NCBI GenBank assembly: GCA_020063525.1
Contig: JAGUUJ010000128.1
Coordinates: 1 to 7,534, forward strand
Direction: 5' to 3'
Length of the DNA stretch: 7,534 nucleotides
DNA from: Candidatus Omnitrophota bacterium
GTDB lineage: Bacteria; Omnitrophota; Gorgyraeia; Gygaellales; Profunditerraquicolaceae
Position numbers and translations under genes: made by a program. Positions 1 through 5,128 of this stretch are shown piece by piece; within the stretch, counting starts at the first letter, position 1, and every line of letters begins with the position of its first letter. The notes beneath the pieces were generated by a model. That model did not search any database. It saw only the letters and a program-made list of their open reading frames with translations, and was not told the origin of the DNA.

Positions 1-255
1 GTTGATGACTGACAGCAGGCTTCTCATAGCGGAGAGATAAGCGTTGCGTTATCGCGCGGAATAATTACCAAGAAAGACATTTATGCTGCACTGGGTGAGG
101 TTTTAATCGGAAAAAAGAAAGGGAGGGTAAGCCAGAAAGAGATAACTATTTTTGATTCGACAGGCCTGGCAATTCAAGATATGGCTGTAGCAAATTTGGT
201 ATATAAAAGAGCCCTTAAGAATAAACTTGGTCTTTGGGTGGGTATTCTGAAATAG
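1..255 (+). pseudogene. 3' end of an ornithine cyclodeaminase / alanine dehydrogenase (mu-crystallin) family gene, with an in-frame TGA
   Basis: The frame ending at the TAG at 253-255 reads VDD, stop, then QQASHSGEIS, IYAALGEVLIGKKKGR and EITIFDSTGLAIQDMAVANLVY. These are recognisable C-terminal signatures of the NAD(P)-dependent ornithine cyclodeaminase / alanine dehydrogenase family: the VDD strand, the SGEI segment, the LGE-GKK-GR segment, and the DSTGLA-QD helix. The family makes proline from ornithine or interconverts alanine and pyruvate; which one cannot be told from this fragment. The upstream part lies outside the window. The TGA at 10-12 falls inside the conserved core, between VDD and the HSGEI segment, with homology continuing on both sides in the same frame. 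No plausible start with a ribosome binding site follows it. I therefore call it a probable broken gene; a sequencing or assembly error is the main alternative. Family assignment is firm, the broken state less so. Confidence 0.62.
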
Positions 256-326
256 TATGCTTACAAGACCGGTTTGGGCAATTTGGAATATGGGTTGATA
301 GAGATTACCGACCGAATGGATTTGGC

Positions 327-355
327 TTGAAGAAAACAAAATTATTGCATATAAT
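327..355 (+). promoter_or_regulatory. sigma70-type promoter for the groES-like/hppA pair
   Basis: A perfect TATAAT -10 hexamer (350-355) lies 17 nt downstream of TTGAAG (327-332), which matches four of six positions of the -35 consensus. Transcription would begin near 362 and give a leader of about 95 nt before the GroES-like ATG. This is the best housekeeping-type promoter upstream of that gene. No CIRCE-like heat-shock inverted repeat is seen here. Confidence 0.6.
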
Positions 356-396
356 ATTTCGGTATCTCGGGGTATAGGAAAGTATAAAAATTACCC

Positions 397-413
397 ACTG
401 CGAAAATCGCAGT
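397..413 (+). promoter_or_regulatory. perfect 7-bp inverted repeat in the groES-like leader
   Basis: ACTGCGA (397-403) and TCGCAGT (407-413) are exact reverse complements separated by AAA. The hairpin would form in the 5' leader between the predicted transcription start near 362 and the ribosome binding site at 445. It could be an operator, an mRNA-stability hairpin or a translation-modulating element. No U-run follows it, so it is not an intrinsic terminator. Its structure is certain, its role unknown. Confidence 0.45.
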
Positions 414-444
414 AAGTTATCGCGAAGGAATTTTCTTGAAAAAT

Positions 445-450
445 GGAGAT
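445..450 (+). promoter_or_regulatory. ribosome binding site deciding the groES-like start
   Basis: GGAGAT lies 6 nt before the ATG at 457. An upstream in-frame TTG at 436 has no comparable site, and this GGAGAT would fall inside its coding region. The ATG is therefore preferred. Confidence 0.6.
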
Positions 451-456
451 GATAAT

Positions 457-810
457 ATGAAAAAAGAACTCATCATAGTAGGGGATAGGGTTTTAGTTGC
501 GCCTGATGAAGGCGGAGACCGTACCGATACAGGTTTATACCTGCCGCAGGGAGTAAAGGAGAAAGAAAAGGTGCAGGGCGGCACCATAGTTAAGACCGGA
601 CCGGGCTATCCTATTCCCGACCCCACAGCAATGGAAATAGAACCCTGGCAGACTCCTAAATTCGACAACCGTTATTTCTCGCTCCAGGCAAAAGAAGGGG
701 ATTACTGTATTTTCTTAAGAAACGCCGGGGTTGAGATAGAATTCGAGAATAAGAAATATATTATTGTGCCGCATTCTGCAATCCTCGTGCTCTTGCGAGG
801 CAGCGTTTAA
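457..810 (+). CDS. divergent GroES-like co-chaperonin (Cpn10 family), 117 aa
   Basis: The protein starts MKKELIIVGDRVLVAPDEG, continues with TDTGLYLPQGVKEKEKVQGGTIVKTGPG, and ends KKYIIVPHSAILVLLRGSV. This is the GroES beta-barrel plan: the N-terminal GDRVLV strand, a mobile-loop hydrophobic tripeptide region (GLYLP, residues about 25-29), the G-I/V-V--GPG strand, and the closing I-V---AIL-L strand. GroES normally caps the GroEL ring in the cytosol. At 117 aa it is longer than the usual 95-97, because about 20 extra residues (YPIPDP through EPW and FSLQ) sit after the GPG turn where the roof loop lies. No groEL gene is adjacent. It may be a second, specialised co-chaperonin working with a chaperonin encoded elsewhere. 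It shares a likely transcript with hppA, 38 nt downstream. Family assignment is good; partner and role are inferred. Confidence 0.83.
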   Translation: MKKELIIVGDRVLVAPDEGGDRTDTGLYLPQGVKEKEKVQGGTIVKTGPGYPIPDPTAMEIEPWQTPKFDNRYFSLQAKEGDYCIFLRNAGVEIEFENKKYIIVPHSAILVLLRGSV

Positions 811-848
811 TGTATAAGGATAAACGCATAAAAGGAAGGAGATTCTAG

Positions 849-3014
849 ATGACTGGTAGTAATTTTTTATGGTTGGCACCGGTAGGTTCTATAATGGCTC
901 TTACATTTGCATGGTATCTTGCAGCTTCTATTTTGAAAAAAGATGAAGGCAATGAAAAAATGCGCGAGATTGCCCAGGCAGTAAGAGTGGGCGCAAGGGC
1001 ATATCTGAAGAGGCAATACGCAGGTGTATCTCTATTCTTTTTAGTGGTATTTTTTATTCTTCTGCTCTTAGCGCTGAATAAATATCTGGTTATCTTTGTG
1101 CCTTTTGCATTTCTCACCGGCGGTTTCTTTTCGGGTTTATCCGGCTTTATTGGTATGAGTATTGCTACTCAGTCCTCAGCTCGCACCACCAATGCAGCAA
1201 TGAAGAGTTTAAATTCCGGGCTGCGGGTGGCATTCTCAAGCGGCGCAGTGATGGGTCTTGTAGTTGTAGGATTAGGACTTTTGGATTTATCTATATGGTA
1301 TTTCTTCCTTAATGCTTATTATGGCAGTTACAGTGTCCCGGCGTGGTTACCCCAATGGTTGTATCCCTATCTTAGATGGGCCTTTGAGGCGCATCCTTTG
1401 CCTATAGGAACAGACAAGATTACTGCTATTACTTCTACTATGCTTTGTTTTGGTATGGGTGCAAGTTTTCAGGCTTTGTTTGCGCGTGTGGGCGGGGGTA
1501 TTTTTACTAAAGCCGCAGATGTAGGCGCTGACCTGGTAGGTAAGGTTGAGGCAGGAATACCCGAGGATGACCCGCGCAACCCCGCAGTGATTGCGGATAA
1601 TGTAGGAGATAATGTCGGAGATGTGGCTGGAATGGGCGCTGACCTTTATGAGTCTTATGTGGGTTCAATCGTGGCTACCTCAGTATTGGGTGTTGCCGCA
1701 GGTTTAGGCGTGGCCGGTGTAACCGTGCCTATGGTTATGGCAGCAGTGGGCGTGGTTTCTTCGATTATCGGCACATTTTTTGTGCACAGTAGAGAAGAGG
1801 CAACTCAGAAAGTTTTATTAGCTGCCTTAAGAAAAGGCATGTTTGTCAGTTCTTTATTAGTAGCAATAATATCGTATTTTCTTGTAAAGTACACTTTAGG
1901 AGCGCAGCATTTAGGGGTTTACTGGTCGGTTCTTTCAGGATTGGTGGCAGGTGTCTTGATAGGTTTGTCTACAGAGTATTATACTTCAAGCCATTTTAGC
2001 CCAACGCGTTCGATTGCCGACGCATCCTTAACCGGCCCGGCAACAGTAATTATCGGCGGTATTGCCGTGGGTATGATGTCAACAGTGATACCGGTTATTG
2101 TAGTAGGGATCGCTATATTGTTAAGTTATTTTCTATCAGGCGGCGCTACCAATTTTAATTCTGGCATTTACGGAGTAGGAATTTCCGCAGTAGGTATGCT
2201 TTCTATTTTAGGCATCACTTTGGCTACAGATGCCTATGGACCGGTGGCTGATAATGCAGGCGGTAATGCCCAGATGGCGAATCTTGATCCCGAAGTAAGA
2301 AAAAGAACTGATGCCTTGGATGCATTGGGTAATACTACTGCTGCCACAGGCAAAGGTTTTGCCATTGGTTCAGCGGCTTTAACGGCATTGGCTTTAATTG
2401 CTGCTTATCGTGACCAGGTGGCTCTATACGGCAAAGAGTTAAATTTAAGCCTAATGGACCCCACTATTTTAGTCGGCTTATTTATCGGAGGGATGTTACC
2501 ATTTGTATTCTGCTCTATGACTATGAGTGCGGTCGGCAGGGCAGCAGGTAAAATTGTAGTAGAAGTGCGCAGGCAATTTAAGGAGATAACCGGCCTTATG
2601 GAAGGTAAAGCCAAGCCGGATTATGCGCGCTGTGTAACCATTGCCACATCTGCCGCGCAAAAGGAGATGATCATACCTTCGCTTATGGCCATAATTGCGC
2701 CTATTGCCGTTGGGCTTTTAGTAGGTATTAAAGCTGTAGCAGGGCTTTTGACCGGCGCAACCGTATCGGGTTTTGTCCTGGCAGTAATGATGGCGAATTC
2801 CGGTGGCGCCTGGGATAACGCTAAAAAATATATCGAAGAAGGCCACCACGGCGGTAAAGGCTCTCCTGCGCATAAGGCAGTGGTTGTCGGCGATACCGTC
2901 GGAGACCCTTTTAAAGATACATCCGGCCCAAGCCTTAACATACTCATTAAACTTATGTCCATGGTTTCTATTGTCTTTGCCTCTTTTGTCATCTCCTACA
3001 CCCTCTTCAAATAA
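849..3014 (+). CDS. hppA: K+-dependent membrane-bound pyrophosphatase, probably Na+-translocating, 721 aa
   Basis: This integral membrane pump hydrolyses inorganic pyrophosphate and moves cations out across the cytoplasmic membrane. Its length and about 16 hydrophobic helices fit the family. Substrate and Mg2+ ligands are all visible: DVGADLVGKVE (224-234), the DNVGDNVGDVAG stretch (250-261), DAYGPVADNAGG (461-472), SGGAWDNAKKYIE (651-663) and GDTVGDPFKDTSGPS (681-695). In GNTTAATGKG, Ala498 and Gly501 occupy the two positions that mark K+-dependent enzymes; K+-independent ones carry Lys and Thr there. Asp265 and Glu268 (D-L-Y-E) match the D-x-x-E gate arrangement of known Na+-pumping members such as the Thermotoga enzyme, so Na+ transport is likely; H+ cannot be excluded. 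The start has a strong GGAAGGAG site (834-841) 7 nt upstream. The stop is followed within 2 nt by the repeat cluster. No key residue appears to be missing. Confidence 0.97.
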   Translation: MTGSNFLWLAPVGSIMALTFAWYLAASILKKDEGNEKMREIAQAVRVGARAYLKRQYAGVSLFFLVVFFILLLLALNKYLVIFVPFAFLTGGFFSGLSGFIGMSIATQSSARTTNAAMKSLNSGLRVAFSSGAVMGLVVVGLGLLDLSIWYFFLNAYYGSYSVPAWLPQWLYPYLRWAFEAHPLPIGTDKITAITSTMLCFGMGASFQALFARVGGGIFTKAADVGADLVGKVEAGIPEDDPRNPAVIADNVGDNVGDVAGMGADLYESYVGSIVATSVLGVAAGLGVAGVTVPMVMAAVGVVSSIIGTFFVHSREEATQKVLLAALRKGMFVSSLLVAIISYFLVKYTLGAQHLGVYWSVLSGLVAGVLIGLSTEYYTSSHFSPTRSIADASLTGPATVIIGGIAVGMMSTVIPVIVVGIAILLSYFLSGGATNFNSGIYGVGISAVGMLSILGITLATDAYGPVADNAGGNAQMANLDPEVRKRTDALDALGNTTAATGKGFAIGSAALTALALIAAYRDQVALYGKELNLSLMDPTILVGLFIGGMLPFVFCSMTMSAVGRAAGKIVVEVRRQFKEITGLMEGKAKPDYARCVTIATSAAQKEMIIPSLMAIIAPIAVGLLVGIKAVAGLLTGATVSGFVLAVMMANSGGAWDNAKKYIEEGHHGGKGSPAHKAVVVGDTVGDPFKDTSGPSLNILIKLMSMVSIVFASFVISYTLFK

Positions 3015-3015
3015 C

Positions 3016-3074
3016 AGGGACGTCTTTAATTGCAATCGAGGGACGTCTTTGAATCCAATCGGAAGGGTGTCCCC
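3016..3074 (+). repeat. left repeat cluster: one half unit plus one full 36-bp unit
   Basis: AGGGACGTCTTT occurs twice exactly, at 3016-3027 and 3039-3050. The second begins a full unit (3039-3074) that ends with AAGGGTGTCCCC (3063-3074). The first is followed by only 11 nt ending CAATCG, so it looks like a half unit. Within the full unit the two outer 12-mers can pair at 11 of 12 positions as a + strand RNA or single strand (three of them G-U/G-T), leaving a 12-nt loop. Lying directly after the hppA stop, this hairpin could also protect or end the hppA transcript. Confidence 0.85.
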
Positions 3075-3085
3075 AAAAGGCTAAT

Positions 3086-3565
3086 TTACAATTCTGGCGC
3101 ATCTAAAAGACCATCTTTCTTATAGCCTAAGCGAGCTTTCCAACTACTCCAAGGATAATCAAAAGGAGACTTGCTTATATTTGCTCTAATGGGGTTCAAT
3201 TCCACATATTCTAAACAATCAAGCATATATTTATTTTTTTGTATGACCATACTTTTATATCTTCCTTGCCAGAGATGGCCCACTTTTTCATACTTTTTGT
3301 TGAACCATAGCGTGTATGCCTGATTTAATCCCTGCATAATTTTACTTAAATCGATTCCGTCCTCAACCTCTAATATGAGATGCACATGGTTAGGCATTAA
3401 ACAATACCCGTATAACTTAAAACCGTATTCCCTCTTGTAGTGCCTTAGAAGATCAAGATATTTTGCGAAATCCTCTTCTTCAATAAAAGTTATTTGTTTC
3501 TGGTTTCCTCTTACCATTATATGGTAAGAGGCATTGTTTATAATTAACCTTTGTGTTCTTGGCAT
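3086..3565 (-). CDS. REP-associated tyrosine transposase (RAYT, Y1_Tnp / IS200-like HUH family), 159 aa
   Basis: RAYTs are single-domain HUH nucleases that cut and rejoin single-stranded REP-type hairpins. The sequence shows the typical start MPRTQR, the N-terminal strand NNASYHIMVRGNQ, the HUH metal motif MPNHVHLIL (His60-Val-His62), a GHLWQGRYKS segment (96-105), and the catalytic-tyrosine helix ending CLEYVELNPIRAN (Tyr120 the likely nucleophile). All catalytic residues are intact, and 159 aa is usual for small RAYTs. I chose the ATG at 3563-3565 because AGGAGGTG (3572-3579, minus strand) lies 7 nt upstream; an in-frame GTG three codons earlier is part of that site. It is convergent with hppA and divergent from the sigma gene. 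A motif shared with the anti-sigma gene lies upstream at 3584-3614. Confidence 0.93.
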   Translation of the reverse strand: MPRTQRLIINNASYHIMVRGNQKQITFIEEEDFAKYLDLLRHYKREYGFKLYGYCLMPNHVHLILEVEDGIDLSKIMQGLNQAYTLWFNKKYEKVGHLWQGRYKSMVIQKNKYMLDCLEYVELNPIRANISKSPFDYPWSSWKARLGYKKDGLLDAPEL

Positions 3566-3571
3566 ATTTAT

Positions 3572-3579
3572 CACCTCCT
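3572..3579 (-). promoter_or_regulatory. ribosome binding site deciding the RAYT start
   Basis: On the minus strand this reads AGGAGGTG, 6 nt of ATAAAT before the ATG (7 nt on the + strand numbering from 3566 to 3571 plus the site edge). It is near-perfectly complementary to the 16S 3' end. The upstream in-frame GTG overlaps it and cannot be the start. Confidence 0.7.
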
Positions 3580-3583
3580 GCTT

Positions 3584-3614
3584 TAATAGACGTAATAAAT
3601 TAATATTTCTAACA
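3584..3614 (-). promoter_or_regulatory. candidate ECF-type promoter of the RAYT gene
   Basis: On the minus strand TGTTAGA (3608-3614) is followed by 12 nt and then TTACGTCTATTA (3584-3595). The same two blocks with the same 12-nt gap occur upstream of the anti-sigma gene (4364-4394). The CGTC inside the second block is a common -10 core of ECF sigma promoters, and it lies 15 nt from the first block, which fits ECF spacing. Transcription would begin just before the ribosome binding site. No convincing housekeeping promoter is seen here. Confidence 0.42.
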
Positions 3615-3626
3615 CAGTTTTATTTC

Positions 3627-3708
3627 GGGGACACCCTTTGCTTCAGAATCAAAGACGTCCCTGCTTTAGGATGGGGACAGGCTTTGCTTTAATAATAAAG
3701 ACGTCCCT
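3627..3708 (-). repeat. right repeat cluster: two full 36-bp units
   Basis: Unit 1 (3627-3662) begins GGGGACACCCTT and ends AAAGACGTCCCT. Unit 2 (3673-3708) begins GGGGACAGGCTT and ends with the same AAAGACGTCCCT, after a 10-nt spacer. Both are in opposite orientation to the left cluster. Unit 1's two outer 12-mers are exact reverse complements of those in the left full unit (3039-3074), while the middle 12 bases differ clearly. Conservation of the arms but not the loop suggests the arms are what the transposase recognises. Confidence 0.85.
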
Positions 3709-3722
3709 ATTTCTTGATTTTA

Positions 3723-3731
3723 TGATATAAT
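3723..3731 (+). promoter_or_regulatory. extended -10 promoter of the sigma-factor gene
   Basis: TGATATAAT is a perfect extended -10 element (TG, one base, TATAAT at 3726-3731). The -35 position falls in the end of the repeat unit and has no match, which an extended -10 tolerates. A start site about 7 nt downstream would coincide with the ATG at 3739, implying a leaderless mRNA. Confidence 0.55.
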
Positions 3732-3738
3732 ATTTATT

Positions 3739-4350
3739 ATGAACGATCTGGAGTTTGTCCGCAGGTGTGTAAAAGGGGACAAACGGGCGTGGAATGAATT
3801 CGTAGAAAGATACTCCTCTTTAATATATAATTATATCCATAGCGTTTTAAAGATAAAAGGCCATACCTACGCGCAGGAAAATATCAATGATATCTTTCAG
3901 GAAATCTTTCTCTCCTTAGCCAAAGATAATTTTAAAAAATTAGGTAGTTTTCAAGCCAGGAATGGGTGCAGCCTTGCCAGCTGGTTAAGGCAAGTTACGG
4001 TTAATTTTACCATAGATTATATCCGCAAACTTAAACCTCTTATATCTATCGACGAAGAAACCGACGATGGCTTTAGTCTGGCAGATTTACTCTCATTCGA
4101 TTCTCCATCGGTTACTGATGTGCTTAGCCAGGAAGAAAGACTTACGCATTTAAAGGATTGCATTGCTAAATTAGCTCTTGACGATAAATATTTCCTGGAA
4201 TTACATATCCACAGAGGGTTGGGCTTCGAGGAATTAAAAGCTTGCTTTAAGATTTCGCGCCCGGCATTAGATATGCGCAAGTTCCGGATAATTGAGCGGT
4301 TAAGAGCGTGTTTTAAGAGCAAAGGTTTTGTTTTACCGGGTGAAAAATAA
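3739..4350 (+). CDS. ECF-like sigma-70 family RNA polymerase sigma factor, 203 aa
   Basis: This is a two-domain sigma factor that would direct RNA polymerase to a dedicated promoter set. Region 2 covers about residues 5-97. It includes FVRRCVKGDKRAWNEFVERY, the core-binding helix DIFQEIFLSL (51-60; a DxxQExF pattern) and the -10-reading helix ending WLRQVTVNFTIDYIRK (82-97). After a linker of about 35 acidic residues, region 4 (about 132-195) carries the helix-turn-helix GLGFEELKACFKISRPALDMRKFRIIERLR. There is no region 1 or 3, as in ECF factors, and 203 aa is typical. The start is fixed by the region 2 beginning; no ribosome binding site precedes it, consistent with a leaderless transcript. 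Downstream genes encode its likely anti-sigma factor and a CHAT protease. Region 4 is somewhat divergent in its recognition helix. No specific ECF group is assigned. Confidence 0.9.
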   Translation: MNDLEFVRRCVKGDKRAWNEFVERYSSLIYNYIHSVLKIKGHTYAQENINDIFQEIFLSLAKDNFKKLGSFQARNGCSLASWLRQVTVNFTIDYIRKLKPLISIDEETDDGFSLADLLSFDSPSVTDVLSQEERLTHLKDCIAKLALDDKYFLELHIHRGLGFEELKACFKISRPALDMRKFRIIERLRACFKSKGFVLPGEK

Positions 4351-4352
4351 AG

Positions 4353-4365
4353 CAGGTTTAACCTG
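4353..4365. promoter_or_regulatory. 13-bp palindrome between the sigma and anti-sigma genes
   Basis: CAGGTT, T, AACCTG is a perfect inverted repeat 2 nt after the sigma stop, followed by TTAGATTTTT. It could be an operator, or a weak terminator/attenuator because of the T-run at 4371-4375, although the hairpin loop would be very tight. It overlaps the first two bases of the candidate -35 block at 4364, so a bound repressor there could block that promoter. Confidence 0.35.
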
Positions 4366-4394
4366 TTAGATTTTTGGTATGTTTACGTCTATTA
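4364..4394 (+). promoter_or_regulatory. candidate ECF-type promoter of the anti-sigma/CHAT genes
   Basis: TGTTAGA (4364-4370), 12 nt, then TTACGTCTATTA (4383-4394) repeats exactly the blocks and spacing found upstream of the RAYT gene on the other strand. The CGTC (4386-4389) is 15 nt after the first block, matching ECF -35/-10 geometry. A start near 4396-4398 would place the AGGAAAGGGA ribosome binding site at the very 5' end of the mRNA, as in the RAYT case. This would be autoregulation of the operon by its own sigma factor; that link is inference. Confidence 0.45.
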
Positions 4395-4417
4395 TATTAG
4401 GAAAGGGATGACAAAAA

Positions 4418-5122
4418 ATGCCAAACCAATTAGAGAAAATAATCAAAGTAGCTTATAAAAAGTGGAAGTCTGAGCATCTCAAAGCGGATAGCGTGCATCC
4501 GGATGAGGAGACATGGGCTTGTTTTCTTGAGGGCAGGCTCACACAAGAAGAAAATGAGCGTATAAAAACGCATTTAATAAGTTGCGATAGCTGTGCCGAG
4601 GTTCTTGTCACGCAAGTCAGATTGAAACCTCAACCTGTAAAAGGATTGCCCGAAGAATTACTGGAGCGGGTGAAGAATTTAGTTGGAGCAGAAGATAAAC
4701 TTTCTGTTGTAGAGATAGTCATTATGCTTAAGGAAAAGGCATTAGAGATATTGAGTACTACGGGCGATGTCCTGGTTGGCCAGGAATTTGTGCCTGCACC
4801 GGTATTACGCAGCCGACAGCTCAAAGAATTTAAAGACGAAGTCACCATCTTAAAGGATTTTAAAGATATAAGGGTTGAAGTAAAAATAGAAAATAAACAG
4901 GCTCAAGCCTTTGACTTGATTGTTTTTGTAAAAGATAAACAGACCCAGCGCATAATTAAAGACTTAAGGGTTACCCTCCTCAAAGATGATTTAGAGCTTG
5001 AATCCTATCTCACAACTTCCGATAAAGTAATCTTCGAACATACGTTAGCAGGTAAATATATTGTGGAGATATCTAACATCGAAAATAAAATCGCCTCAAT
5101 ATTGTTAGATATAAGGAAGTAA
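4418..5122 (+). CDS. soluble zinc-finger anti-sigma factor with a beta-rich C-terminal domain, 234 aa
   Basis: The N-terminal 65 residues carry a ZAS-type (zf-HC2) anti-sigma motif: His27, then a helix with Cys35 and an L-GRL-QEE segment, then H52-LIS-C56-DS-C59. The Hx3Cx2C spacing is characteristic of zinc-binding anti-sigma domains that occlude ECF sigma factors. A helical linker follows (about 77-113). The region 114-234 is predicted beta-rich and ends TLLKDDLELESYLTTSDKV then GKYIVEISN, resembling carboxypeptidase-regulatory/transthyretin-like folds; this resemblance is by eye only. No transmembrane helix is visible, unlike many anti-sigma factors, so it should be cytosolic. It lies 67 nt after the sigma gene, has its own AGGAAAGGGA site (4399-4408), and ends 6 nt before the CHAT gene, whose ribosome binding site it contains. 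It is the obvious candidate substrate for that protease. Confidence 0.82.
   Translation: MPNQLEKIIKVAYKKWKSEHLKADSVHPDEETWACFLEGRLTQEENERIKTHLISCDSCAEVLVTQVRLKPQPVKGLPEELLERVKNLVGAEDKLSVVEIVIMLKEKALEILSTTGDVLVGQEFVPAPVLRSRQLKEFKDEVTILKDFKDIRVEVKIENKQAQAFDLIVFVKDKQTQRIIKDLRVTLLKDDLELESYLTTSDKVIFEHTLAGKYIVEISNIENKIASILLDIRK
5113..5119 (+). promoter_or_regulatory. ribosome binding site deciding the CHAT gene start
   Basis: AAGGAAG lies 9 nt before the ATG at 5129 but only 3 nt before an in-frame TTG at 5123, so the ATG is preferred. It sits in the last codons of the anti-sigma gene, which suggests translational coupling. Confidence 0.6.
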
Positions 5123-5128
5123 TTGCAC

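Larger units (their letters stand above)
3016..3708. mobile_element. RAYT transposase gene with flanking inverted clusters of 36-bp repeats
   Basis: The element comprises a left repeat cluster (3016-3074), the minus-strand RAYT gene (3086-3565), and a right repeat cluster in opposite orientation (3627-3708). The innermost 36-bp units on each side (3039-3074 and 3627-3662) are inverted copies with identical outer 12-mers and identical inner 12-mers. The element begins one base after the hppA stop and ends 30 bases before the sigma-factor ATG, so it sits in an intergenic space without breaking a gene. The exact ends are uncertain, and no flanking target duplication was recognised. RAYTs are generally domesticated single-copy transposases acting on REP-like hairpins rather than classical insertion sequences. 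Confidence 0.7.

Noticed and set aside
10..42. Selenocysteine recoding of the TGA, with a weak hairpin following it
   Set aside because: Selenocysteine is not known at this position in this enzyme family, and the stem (19-22 with 39-42, 23-25 with 32-34) is short and bulged. A point mutation or sequence error is simpler.
1..255. Genetic code with TGA as tryptophan
   Set aside because: All other long genes in the window use TGG for tryptophan and contain no in-frame TGA, so code reassignment is unlikely.
436..456. TTG start seven codons upstream for the GroES-like gene
   Set aside because: It has no proper ribosome binding site, and the GGAGAT at 445-450 serves the ATG at 457.
2621..2992. 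Minus-strand open frames of about 120 and 105 codons inside the 3' end of hppA
   Set aside because: They oppose a strongly conserved gene, show no recognisable domain, and are shadow frames.
3015..3085. Classical intrinsic terminator after hppA
   Set aside because: The hairpin potential belongs to the repeat unit and no T-run follows it; any termination role is secondary.
3016..3708. Regularly spaced short repeats suggesting a CRISPR array
   Set aside because: The units are in opposite orientations on the two sides of a transposase gene, have variable centres rather than variable spacers, and no cas gene is present.
5103..5109. A third TGTTAGA block, upstream of the CHAT gene
   Set aside because: It lies in coding sequence, and no CGTC block follows at the required spacing.
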